This document shows positions 1-5,865 of a stretch of DNA of 6,292 bases, in pieces (position 1 is the first letter of the stretch; each line of letters begins with the position of its first letter). This DNA is from Syntrophaceae bacterium. GTDB taxonomy: Bacteria > Desulfobacterota > Syntrophia > Syntrophales > Smithellaceae. The notes below the pieces were generated by a model that did not search any database, was not told the origin of the DNA, and saw only the letters and a program-made list of their open reading frames with translations. The position numbers and the translations under genes were made by a program. The stretch is from positions 1,025-7,316 of the forward strand of contig DNYQ01000105.1 of assembly GCA_003506745.1 (NCBI GenBank), written 5' to 3'.

Positions 1-1
1 A

Positions 2-259
2 ATGGATCTGGACAAGGTTGAAAAGCAGTTGGCCTATGTCAAAGAAACGATGGATGCTGAAGGCATTGACTGTGAAACGCATATTCTGGTGCGCGGCCTC
101 ACCCCCGGAGAAGACATCGTGGAATTCGCGGCAGACAAGAAAGTGGACGAAATCATCATCGGCATCGAGAAAAAATCCAAAGTCGGCAAACTGCTGTTCG
201 GATCCAATGCCCAGTATATTATCCTGCAGTCCGCCTGTCCGGTGGTTTCCGTAAAATAA
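2..259 (+). CDS. Universal stress protein (UspA family), C-terminal part, 5' end outside the window
   Basis: The 85 visible residues form the second half of a Usp domain, an alpha/beta fold that often binds ATP and acts as a dimeric cytoplasmic stress or energy-status protein. The end of the domain is recognisable: a hydrophobic strand VDEIIIGI, then a KVGKLLFGSNA loop-helix and the final strand CPVVSVK, matching the usual CPVLVV ending. The family ATP-loop pattern G-x2-G-x9-G-(S/T) aligns as G54, K57 in place of the second Gly, and G67-S68, so one glycine is missing. Usp proteins are usually 140-160 residues. The ATG at position 2 falls in the middle of the domain and is probably an internal methionine, so the gene very likely starts left of the window. 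It ends in TAA just before a strong terminator and faces the acyl-CoA ligase gene convergently. The family assignment is firm. The specific role is unknown. Confidence 0.88.
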   Translation: MDLDKVEKQLAYVKETMDAEGIDCETHILVRGLTPGEDIVEFAADKKVDEIIIGIEKKSKVGKLLFGSNAQYIILQSACPVVSVK

Positions 260-275
260 CCACAGCCGTCTTAAA

Positions 276-309
276 AAAAAAGGCTTGCCCCGCGGGGCAA
301 GCCTTTTTT
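276..309. terminator. Bidirectional Rho-independent terminator between usp and fadD
   Basis: A perfect inverted repeat: GGCTTGCCCCG at 282-292 pairs with CGGGGCAAGCC at 293-303. It is flanked by nine A on the left (273-281) and six T on the right (304-309), so the stem can extend through A-T pairs. Each strand reads as a GC-rich hairpin followed by a U tract. It lies 16 nt after the usp stop and 22 nt after the fadD stop on the other strand, so one element can end both convergent transcripts. Confidence 0.93.
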
Positions 310-331
310 GCATTGCTGGATGAACGGGCGG

Positions 332-2032
332 CTACTTCTTCCGCTTGTCCAGCTCTTCCGCCCTCAGTTCCTTGCGCAGAACCTTGCCGACGGTCGATTT
401 CGGCAATTCCTTGCGGAATTCGACTTCCGTGGGCAGCTTGTAGGTGGCCAGTTTCGCCTTGCCGTATTCAATCATCTCTTCGGCCGTCGCCGTTTCGCCT
501 TCTTTCAGAACGATGAACAGCTTGACGTTTTCTCCCCGTTTTGCATCCGGAATGCCGATGGCGCAGGCTTCCATGACCTTCGGATGTTCGTAGTACGCTT
601 CATCGATATCCCGTGGATAAACGTTGAATCCGCCGCTGATGATCATGTCCTTCTTGCGGTCCACGATGTAGAAGTAACCGTCCTGATCCATCGTGGCGAT
701 ATCGCCCGTGTAGCACCAGCCGTCTCTGAGCAGGCCCGCGGTTTCCTCGGGTTTGTTCAGATACCCCTTGGTGACCTGAGGACCGCGGATAATGAGTTCG
801 CCCGGCTCGCCGATGGGCATATCCGTCTCGCCCTTGTCCAGATCGACGATGCGGCACTCAGTATCCGATATGGGCAGGCCGATCGAACCGATTTTCCGGA
901 CGCCTTCGAAGGGGTTGGTATGGGTCACCGGCGTGGTTTCCGTCATGCCGAAGCCTTCACAGATGACCGACCCCGCCGTTTTTTCAAAATCATGAATCAC
1001 TTCCACGGGCAGCGGGGCGCTGCCGGAGAAGAAGCCTTTGAAGCAGGTCATGTCGGTCGTTTTCATTTTCGGATGATTCAGCATGCCGATAAACATGGTT
1101 GGAACCAGCGCGGCGAAGTTAGGTTTGAACTTGTGGATGGCATCCAGAAGGGGCTCGGGCTGCGGTTTGGGAATCAGGATGTCGCCCCAGCCCTGGATAA
1201 TGGAGAAGTTCATCGCGCAGGACATGCCGAAAACATGGAAGAAGGGCAGTGCGCCCAGGTTGACGTTATACGTGCCGGTGAACTTCGGGAACCAGGCGCG
1301 AATCTGCTGCACCTGCTTGCTGATGTTGCCGTGCGTCAGGATGACGCCCTTGGAAACGCCGGTCGTGCCGCCCGTGTACTGGTACATGGCGGCGTCGTCG
1401 AACGTCAGTTTGACCTTGGGCGGGTTGGGCTGTGATTTCGCGATGCAGTCCTTCCATTGCAGCACGTCACTGGCCGGTTTCATGGGCTTTGCCGGCAGCA
1501 GGCCTTTTTTCTTGCCGACCAGCGGGAACAGAAGATTGACCGGGAAAGGCAGATAGTCCCCGATGGAGGTGATGATGATCTGCTTCACCTTGGTTTTGGG
1601 TCTTAAATCGATCATCCGGTTGGCCAGCAGGTCGATGATAATCATGATCTTGGCTCCGGAATCGTTGAGCTGATGCTCCAGTTCACGGTCAGAATAGGTG
1701 GGGTTGTTCAAAACGACGATGCCGCCCAGCCGGTGGATGGCATAATAGGCGACGACGGTGGGAATCATGTTGGGCAGAATGATGGCCACGGCATCGCCTT
1801 TTTTAATGCCCGCTCCGGCCAGCCAAGTGGCAAATCGATCCACCATCTCTTTAAGCTGTTTGTAATTCATGGTGTAGCCCTGGAAATTCAGCGCCATGCG
1901 ATCCGGATTTTGGGCCGCACTTCTGTCCAGAATGTCGGGCATGCAAATTTGTTCGTATTGAATTTTTTCAGGGACACCCTTGTCGTAAGATTTCAACCAC
2001 GGTTTCGACGCATATGAAACTTCTCCAGCCAT
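332..2032 (-). CDS. fadD: Long-chain fatty acid--CoA ligase (FadD-like, AMP-forming)
   Basis: This 566-residue protein belongs to the ANL adenylate-forming superfamily. It would activate a fatty acid with ATP to an acyl-AMP and then an acyl-CoA thioester, the entry step of beta-oxidation. Motifs seen in order: ELEHQLNDSGAK (about 117-128), the P-loop-like YTGGTTGVSKG (219-229), EGFGMTETT (359-367), the FACS signature around DGWCYTGD with D444 and VDRKKDMI with R459, the hinge region followed by GGFNVYP, and the C-terminal PKSTVGK with K550 as the expected catalytic lysine. Length and motif spacing agree with E. coli FadD (561 residues), and all core residues look intact. The ATG at 2032 is preceded by AGGAGGG at 2047-2041 with an 8-nt gap, which fixes the start. 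The gene appears monocistronic and ends at the shared palindromic terminator. Substrate chain length cannot be read from the sequence, so a medium-chain or aromatic acyl substrate remains possible. Confidence 0.93.
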   Translation of the reverse strand: MAGEVSYASKPWLKSYDKGVPEKIQYEQICMPDILDRSAAQNPDRMALNFQGYTMNYKQLKEMVDRFATWLAGAGIKKGDAVAIILPNMIPTVVAYYAIHRLGGIVVLNNPTYSDRELEHQLNDSGAKIMIIIDLLANRMIDLRPKTKVKQIIITSIGDYLPFPVNLLFPLVGKKKGLLPAKPMKPASDVLQWKDCIAKSQPNPPKVKLTFDDAAMYQYTGGTTGVSKGVILTHGNISKQVQQIRAWFPKFTGTYNVNLGALPFFHVFGMSCAMNFSIIQGWGDILIPKPQPEPLLDAIHKFKPNFAALVPTMFIGMLNHPKMKTTDMTCFKGFFSGSAPLPVEVIHDFEKTAGSVICEGFGMTETTPVTHTNPFEGVRKIGSIGLPISDTECRIVDLDKGETDMPIGEPGELIIRGPQVTKGYLNKPEETAGLLRDGWCYTGDIATMDQDGYFYIVDRKKDMIISGGFNVYPRDIDEAYYEHPKVMEACAIGIPDAKRGENVKLFIVLKEGETATAEEMIEYGKAKLATYKLPTEVEFRKELPKSTVGKVLRKELRAEELDKRKK

Positions 2033-2086
2033 TTTAACTTCCCTCCTATGTTTGGTGTTAAGACGTTGTGAATGAAGCTACCCATA

Positions 2087-2121
2087 TTCTGCAGTCTTGT
2101 TGGTGATGAATCTTCTGCAGT
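2087..2121. repeat. 9-bp direct repeat TTCTGCAGT in the fadD leader
   Basis: TTCTGCAGT occurs at 2087-2095 and again at 2113-2121, offset by 26 bp. Each copy contains the palindrome CTGCAG. CCCTCCT (2041-2047 and 2125-2131) and ATGAAGC (2072-2078 and 2148-2154) also occur twice in the same leader. The set could be paired protein-binding sites or remnants of a small duplication. No known operator is recognised. Confidence 0.4.
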
Positions 2122-2173
2122 AATCCCTCCTCCGGTTTTATTTAATGATGAAGCCAAAAACTGATTGTCGATA

Positions 2174-2203
2174 ATTGTGAGGATTCTTATCATTTTTTTT
2201 CAA
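2174..2203 (-). promoter_or_regulatory. Weak candidate promoter for fadD
   Basis: On the minus strand TTGAAA (2203-2198, five of six matches to the -35 consensus) is followed after 18 nt by CACAAT (2179-2174, four of six matches to the -10 consensus). It would give a leader of about 135 nt before the fadD start. The surrounding DNA is AT-rich, so chance matches are likely. Confidence 0.25.
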
Positions 2204-2306
2204 GGAATGCCATAAATTATTCTCCCCCGAAGCGAAAAATATTTTTATCTTATGGTATTTCGAATATTTAGACTTTCATTTTTCACCGCGGCCCTGTTCA
2301 CCGATC

Positions 2307-2327
2307 GACCCATGACCCACGACCCAT
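2307..2327. repeat. Three tandem 7-bp units (GACCCAT/C) beside the hairpin repeat
   Basis: GACCCAT (2307-2313), GACCCAC (2314-2320) and GACCCAT (2321-2327) follow one another without gaps, the middle unit differing by one base. They lie 9 bp before the large hairpin at 2337-2377 and may belong to the same element. No coding frame here looks protein-like. Confidence 0.6.
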
Positions 2328-2336
2328 TCCCCGTAC

Positions 2337-2377
2337 GGAACGGTCTTGCCACCCGCAAGGGTGGCCGCGACCGTTCC
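2337..2377. repeat. Large GCAA-capped hairpin, REP-like palindrome of unknown function
   Basis: GGAACGGTC (2337-2345) pairs perfectly with GACCGTTCC (2369-2377). Inside, GCCACCC (2348-2354) pairs with GGGTGGC (2359-2365) around a GCAA tetraloop. The two stems are separated by a small asymmetric internal loop, TT against CGC. The left edge overlaps a separate 8-bp palindrome, CCGTACGG, at 2331-2338. There is no U tract on either side, so it is not a typical intrinsic terminator. The two-stem architecture and intergenic position resemble dispersed REP-type elements, but repetition elsewhere in the genome cannot be judged from one window. It could also act as an mRNA-stabilising or Rho-related structure. 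Confidence 0.6.
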
Positions 2378-2410
2378 CTGCTCCTTCACTCACCGCTTTG
2401 CACTGAATGC

Positions 2411-2437
2411 TTGACAGATACTCCCTCAAAAGCTAAT
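2411..2437 (+). promoter_or_regulatory. Candidate sigma-70 promoter for the amphi-Trp/PHP unit
   Basis: A perfect -35 hexamer TTGACA at 2411-2416 is followed after 15 nt by GCTAAT at 2432-2437 (four of six matches to TATAAT). Transcription would start near 2444, leaving a leader of about 16 nt that consists mainly of the ribosome binding site. The spacer is shorter than the ideal 17 nt, so the assignment is tentative. Confidence 0.35.
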
Positions 2438-2447
2438 CCTCATTCAA

Positions 2448-2454
2448 AAGGAGG
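2448..2454 (+). promoter_or_regulatory. Ribosome binding site that sets the amphi-Trp protein start
   Basis: AAGGAGG at 2448-2454 lies 5 nt before the ATG at 2460. The in-frame GTG at 2454 overlaps the last base of this Shine-Dalgarno sequence and so cannot be the start that it serves. The ATG at 2460 is therefore chosen. Confidence 0.85.
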
Positions 2455-2459
2455 TGTCT

Positions 2460-2684
2460 ATGAAAAAGAAATCGCGAGACTTGGAAAAAACCTATCCGGC
2501 GGCCCAATTCGCCGCCAAGCTTCGCCGTCTGGCCGACGCGCTGGAAAACGGCGAACGCTTTGCCATCATGATCGGCAACGAACGAATATCGGTTCCGGTC
2601 CGCGCCGCCTTCAATGTGGAGCATGAGCGGGAGGGGAAAAATGAAGAAATCGAATTTCAGATAAAGTGGATCAACAAAAAATAA
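2460..2684 (+). CDS. Small amphi-Trp domain protein
   Basis: This 74-residue protein matches the layout I know for the amphi-Trp domain family (TIGR04354). It has a charged N-terminus, a helix with the pattern FAAKLRRLADALENGE (about 17-32), a short strand FAIMIGNERISVPV, and a C-terminal amphipathic strand of alternating acidic and hydrophobic residues ending in the conserved tryptophan (EEIEFQIKW, about 62-70). It has no signal peptide or membrane segment, so it is presumably cytoplasmic. The biochemical role of the family is not known to me. These small proteins often stand alone or sit beside unrelated housekeeping genes. The ATG at 2460 has an excellent Shine-Dalgarno sequence. The PHP-domain gene follows within 36 nt on the same strand, so the two are likely cotranscribed. 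Confidence 0.8.
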   Translation: MKKKSRDLEKTYPAAQFAAKLRRLADALENGERFAIMIGNERISVPVRAAFNVEHEREGKNEEIEFQIKWINKK

Positions 2685-2720
2685 CGTGGAGCAGTGATCC
2701 ATTTGTCACAATCCTTGATA

Positions 2721-3365
2721 ATGAATGCTTTTGATATTCATATTCATACCCGCAGGTATTCCGGCTGTTCCTTTATTGATGACGGAGACATTGTCGGGCA
2801 GGCGGCGGCGGCAGGCCTTTCCGGCATGGCCCTGACCGAACATGGCATGCGCTGGCCGGATGAAGAATTCGGCAGACTGCAAAAAATCTCCGCCGGACGG
2901 GGCATCGTTTTGATCAACGGACAGGAAATCAATACCTTCGATTCCTCGAATCGTTCCGAGGGTGAATTTCTGGTGTTTGGTCTTTGTCGCAGCCTCACGC
3001 AAACCTGCTCGGCCGCTCGGCTTGTGGAAGCAGTGCATAGAGAAGGCGGCATCATCATTGCCGCCCATCCCTATAAGTTATCCCGCGGCGGTAAATCCCA
3101 CTATTACGGGGCAGGCGATCTGGTTTATAAACTGGAGCTCGACGGCATCGAGTTGTGTCATCCTGATCACGGCGAACTGGCCATGAAAAAAGTCCGGAAA
3201 GCAATGGATGTACTGAAAATTCCGGGGACCGGCGGCAGCGACGCCCATAAAATACTGAACATCGGCTCGCATGTGACCCTGTTTGAAAACAGAATCACAG
3301 GCGAAGATGATTTTATCCGCGAAATCCGCGCGGGCCGGATCCGTGCAGAGAAAAGAGAGCGATAG
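2721..3365 (+). CDS. PHP-domain metal-dependent phosphoesterase
   Basis: The protein has 214 residues from ATG 2721. It carries the ordered metal-ligand motifs of the polymerase-and-histidinol-phosphatase (PHP) fold: HIH (H7, H9), LTEHG (H41), NGQEIN (E69), AAHPYK (H116) and GGSDAH (D174, H176). These ligands normally hold a two- or three-metal centre (Mn, Zn or Fe) that hydrolyses phosphate esters. The size and lack of extra domains fit the stand-alone COG0613/COG1387-like group, some of which cleave nucleotides or oligonucleotides. The substrate here cannot be named. The start is uncertain: GTG at 2694 is in frame and adds nine residues, but its GGAG (2688-2691) is only 2 nt away. TTG at 2703 has an 11-nt gap to that site. 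ATG 2721 places the HxH motif at the usual distance from the N-terminus but lacks a clear ribosome binding site. Translation may be coupled to the amphi-Trp gene upstream. Confidence 0.87.
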   Translation: MNAFDIHIHTRRYSGCSFIDDGDIVGQAAAAGLSGMALTEHGMRWPDEEFGRLQKISAGRGIVLINGQEINTFDSSNRSEGEFLVFGLCRSLTQTCSAARLVEAVHREGGIIIAAHPYKLSRGGKSHYYGAGDLVYKLELDGIELCHPDHGELAMKKVRKAMDVLKIPGTGGSDAHKILNIGSHVTLFENRITGEDDFIREIRAGRIRAEKRER

Positions 3366-3386
3366 GTTCAGGCATAATTTAAGGAT

Positions 3387-3425
3387 GGCGGGAAACGAGA
3401 TTTTGAATCTCAGGGTTTGTCCGCC
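3387..3425. terminator. Imperfect hairpin between the convergent PHP and cupin genes, possible terminator
   Basis: GGCGG (3387-3391) pairs with CCGCC (3421-3425), AAAC (3393-3396) with GTTT (3415-3418), and GAGATT (3397-3402) with AATCTC (3406-3411) around a TTG loop. Small bulges separate the stems. It overlaps the last codons and stop of the cupin gene. Neither strand has a good U tract, so termination is only a suggestion. It is nevertheless the only clear structure in the 44-nt gap between the two facing genes. Confidence 0.35.
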
Positions 3426-3850
3426 TTGATCACATTGGGAACGTCTTTTCCGCCGAGATAAAAAACAACAAGTTTGACGGGAATTTTCCCTCGATTGATC
3501 CCGTTGTGACGGAGATTGACAACTTCAATAATCGCTTCCCCTTTTTTGAATTCGGTTGTTTTTCCACCCTCTAGTTGCACCGTCAGGCGACCGGACATCA
3601 CATAAGCATACACCGGCATCGGATGGCTGTGCCAGCCCGTCTTGGCGCCCGGTGCAATATCCACCGTCATGACGGTGACCCGGGGATGATCCGTATCCTG
3701 ATAATCAATAGGTTCGCCATTGCTCATCCTTTCCGTTTCAAGAATGATCTTTCCCTGAACGCCGGAATCATACTCGCCGGCTTGGGCCCCAAAAGGTATC
3801 ATCAACAGGAAAGCTATCCATATCCAAGCGCGATTTTTCATCAATCTCAT
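3410..3850 (-). CDS. Exported single-domain cupin protein
   Basis: From ATG 3850 this is a 146-residue protein with a Sec-type signal peptide: basic MRLMKNR, a hydrophobic core WIWIAFLLMIPF, then GAQA, with cleavage expected after A24. The mature part is one cupin beta-barrel, presumably periplasmic. Cupin motif 1 is seen as GAKTGWHSH (H74, H76), but Val80/Tyr81 occupy the position of the usual metal-binding Glu. Motif 2 keeps H115 and N119 (RHNGIN) but lacks the usual Pro and Gly. A three-His metal site is therefore possible; the function is unknown. ATG 3865 would add five residues and lies 6 nt after the kup stop but has no ribosome binding site. ATG 3850 is preceded by AAAGGGA (3862-3856) with a 5-nt gap and gives a proper signal peptide. 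ATG 3841 is a third option. The gene follows kup closely and probably shares its mRNA. Confidence 0.85.
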   Translation of the reverse strand: MRLMKNRAWIWIAFLLMIPFGAQAGEYDSGVQGKIILETERMSNGEPIDYQDTDHPRVTVMTVDIAPGAKTGWHSHPMPVYAYVMSGRLTVQLEGGKTTEFKKGEAIIEVVNLRHNGINRGKIPVKLVVFYLGGKDVPNVIKADKP

Positions 3851-3871
3851 ACAGGTCCCTTTCATTTAAAA

Positions 3872-5806
3872 TTAAAGTTCTATTTGTGTGCCAAGTTCAA
3901 CAACCCGGTTGGCCGGAATACCGAAATAAGCCGTAGGATTTCCCGCATTCCTCGACATAAAGGCAAAGACCGCCTTGCGCCAGCGCATCATTTTCGATTT
4001 GCCTCCCGTCAGGAGCGTTTCCCTGCCAAGATAGAAAGTCGTGGTCATCGGTTCCGTAAGAAGCCCGTATGGGGAAGCATCTTTCATAATCCGGGGGACA
4101 TTTGGTGTTTGCATATAACCATATGTCGCAACGACGCGGTAGAAACCCTGTCCCAGATCGTCCAGTTTGATCCTTTCATCCGCTGGAACGTTGGGCGAGT
4201 CGATGGAACGGATGGAAAGAAGCACGACTTTCTCATGCAGCATATGGTTGTGCTTGATATGATGAAGAAGGGTGGGCGGAGTTCCTTCCGGAGATAATGT
4301 CATAAATACAGCCGATCCGGGTACTCTCGGCAGTTTTCGCTTGGATACTCCTGCAAGAAAACTGTCTAGGGGAAGTCTTGCTCCTATCAACTTGCGGGCG
4401 AGTTCCGCCCGGCCTTTTCTCCAGGTGGTCATGGCAATGGCTACGATTGCCGCGACAAAGAGGGGAAACCAGCCTCCGTCGGCAATCTTGAAGAGATTTC
4501 CGATGATATAGGCAACATCAAAAACGATAAATATTGCGACAAGAGACAGGGCTTTTCCCACGGACCACTTCCAGTTGTTAATCAGCACCAGAAAATAGAG
4601 AACGGAAGTAATGATCATGGTGCCCGTGACGGCAATGCCATAGGCTCCCGCCAGTCCGCTTGATTGCTTAAAGCCGATGACCACGCCAAGGCAGGCGATC
4701 ATGAGAGCGTAGTTGACGACGGGAATATAGATCTGACCTTGCATATCGCTTGAAGTATGAACAATGCGCATCCGCGGGCAAAGACCTAATTGTGCGGCCT
4801 GCTGGGTCAGCGAAAAAGCCCCGGAGATCAAAGCCTGAGAGGCAATGACGGTGGCGGCGGTGGCCAGACCGACCATGGGATAGAGCAGAACTCTGGGAAC
4901 GAGTCCGTAGAAGGGATTAACATTCAGCTCCGGATGTCCAAGGAGCAGAGCGCCCTGTCCGAAATAATTGCACAACAAGGCGGGGCAAACAAATGCAAGC
5001 CAGGAAAGGCGTATGGCGTTTTTCCCAAAATGTCCGAGATCGGCATAGAGGGCTTCGCAACCTGTGATGCAGAGAACGACTGAACCGAGGACAACAATGC
5101 CGTGCGTGCTGTTGCGCATAAAAAAATCGACGGCATAAAATGGATTTATGGCCAACAGAATCCGTGGTTCATTAAAAATTTGGATCAAACCGAAACCAGC
5201 GATGGCAATAAACCAGATCAACATAATCGGACCGAATAGTTTGCCGATATCCTTTGTGCCTCTATGCTGCAACAGGAAGAGGCAAACAAGGACGACGCAA
5301 GTCAGGGGCATCACAAAGGGCGAGGCGGCCTTAGTGGCAACTTCAAGCCCCTCGACAGCCGAAAGGACGGATATGGCCGGTGTGATGACGCCGTCTCCAT
5401 AAAGAAGTCCGGCGCCGAGAATACCGGCAAACACGAGAGCTGCTTTGAGGGTTGCGGAAATCTTTTTGTCCGAAGACGTCAAAAGACTCAGCAGAGCGAA
5501 GATACCGCCTTCACCGCGATTGTCGGCGCGAAGAATGAAAGTGATATACTTGATGCTGACCACTATCATCATGGACCAAAAGATTAGGGATAAGACACCA
5601 AAGATATTAGAGGGATCGGGAATAATGGCGTGTTTCCCGTGAAAGCATTCCTTGACGGTATAAAGTGGACTGGTCCCGACATCGCCAAAGACAACACCGA
5701 TAGATCCAAAAGCAAGCAGAAGAGACTTTTTATCGAACCATCGGGATGAAGATGTTTCATCTGATGGTGAGGACGGATCGCTGTCACCACTTGATAAATC
5801 GGGCAT
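3872..5806 (-). CDS. kup: Kup-type potassium uptake transporter
   Basis: From ATG 5806 this is a 644-residue inner-membrane protein of the Kup/HAK/KUP family, which imports K+ probably together with H+. The family signature GSIGVVFGDVGTSPLY is at 34-49, followed by GEGGIFALLSLL (98-109), GDGVITPAISVLSAVEGLEV (137-156) and GCEALYADLGHFG (249-261). About twelve hydrophobic segments extend to residue ~460. The cytoplasmic C-terminal domain, ~495-644, begins VPGSAVFMT, as in other Kup proteins. The length agrees with the family (about 620-650). The Ser/Asp-rich first 25 residues are a variable cytoplasmic tail. The start is set by GGAGGG at 5817-5812, 5 nt before ATG 5806. ATG 5824 would add six residues but has no ribosome binding site and sits next to a predicted regulatory stem. 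The leader carries a c-di-AMP riboswitch. The cupin gene lies directly downstream. Confidence 0.96.
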   Translation of the reverse strand: MPDLSSGDSDPSSPSDETSSSRWFDKKSLLLAFGSIGVVFGDVGTSPLYTVKECFHGKHAIIPDPSNIFGVLSLIFWSMMIVVSIKYITFILRADNRGEGGIFALLSLLTSSDKKISATLKAALVFAGILGAGLLYGDGVITPAISVLSAVEGLEVATKAASPFVMPLTCVVLVCLFLLQHRGTKDIGKLFGPIMLIWFIAIAGFGLIQIFNEPRILLAINPFYAVDFFMRNSTHGIVVLGSVVLCITGCEALYADLGHFGKNAIRLSWLAFVCPALLCNYFGQGALLLGHPELNVNPFYGLVPRVLLYPMVGLATAATVIASQALISGAFSLTQQAAQLGLCPRMRIVHTSSDMQGQIYIPVVNYALMIACLGVVIGFKQSSGLAGAYGIAVTGTMIITSVLYFLVLINNWKWSVGKALSLVAIFIVFDVAYIIGNLFKIADGGWFPLFVAAIVAIAMTTWRKGRAELARKLIGARLPLDSFLAGVSKRKLPRVPGSAVFMTLSPEGTPPTLLHHIKHNHMLHEKVVLLSIRSIDSPNVPADERIKLDDLGQGFYRVVATYGYMQTPNVPRIMKDASPYGLLTEPMTTTFYLGRETLLTGGKSKMMRWRKAVFAFMSRNAGNPTAYFGIPANRVVELGTQIEL

Positions 5807-5811
5807 AACAA

Positions 5812-5847
5812 CCCTCCAAAGCATGATTATAGGAGGATGATCCTCCC
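5812..5847 (-). promoter_or_regulatory. Likely riboswitch expression platform with the kup ribosome binding site
   Basis: In mRNA order, GGGAGGAT (5847-5840) can pair with ATCCTCC (5838-5832) in a tight hairpin. The same CCTCC can instead pair with the kup Shine-Dalgarno GGAGGG (5817-5812). The two pairings exclude each other, as expected for a switch that hides or frees the ribosome binding site. A further GAGGAG at 5872-5867, at the 3' edge of the aptamer, can also compete for the pyrimidine segment. No U tract follows, so control of translation is more likely than transcription termination. The pairing is visible in the sequence; the switching is inferred. Confidence 0.6.
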
Positions 5848-5865
5848 GAATCCGTTCGGTTGGGT

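Noticed and set aside
308..1435. Long plus-strand open frame (375 codons) opposite fadD
   Set aside because: It lies fully antisense to the acyl-CoA ligase, which has every family motif. Its translation resembles no known fold and follows from the codon bias of the real gene.
1993..2193. 66-codon minus-strand frame overlapping the fadD start
   Set aside because: It overlaps the first codons of fadD in another frame, has no good ribosome binding site, and its product has no recognisable pattern. The region is better read as the fadD leader.
2337..2377. Hairpin considered as an intrinsic terminator
   Set aside because: No T run follows on either strand, and no gene ends nearby: both flanking genes start, rather than end, on either side of this region.
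2454..2456. GTG as start of the amphi-Trp protein
   Set aside because: It overlaps the Shine-Dalgarno AAGGAGG. The ATG at 2460 is correctly spaced from that site.
2252..2626. 124-codon plus-strand frame across the hairpin region into the amphi-Trp gene
   Set aside because: It runs through the palindromic repeat, lacks a ribosome binding site and is out of frame with the amphi-Trp protein, which has an excellent one.
3575..4297. 240-codon plus-strand frame antisense to the cupin and kup genes
   Set aside because: It covers two well-supported genes on the other strand and shows no domain or signal of its own.
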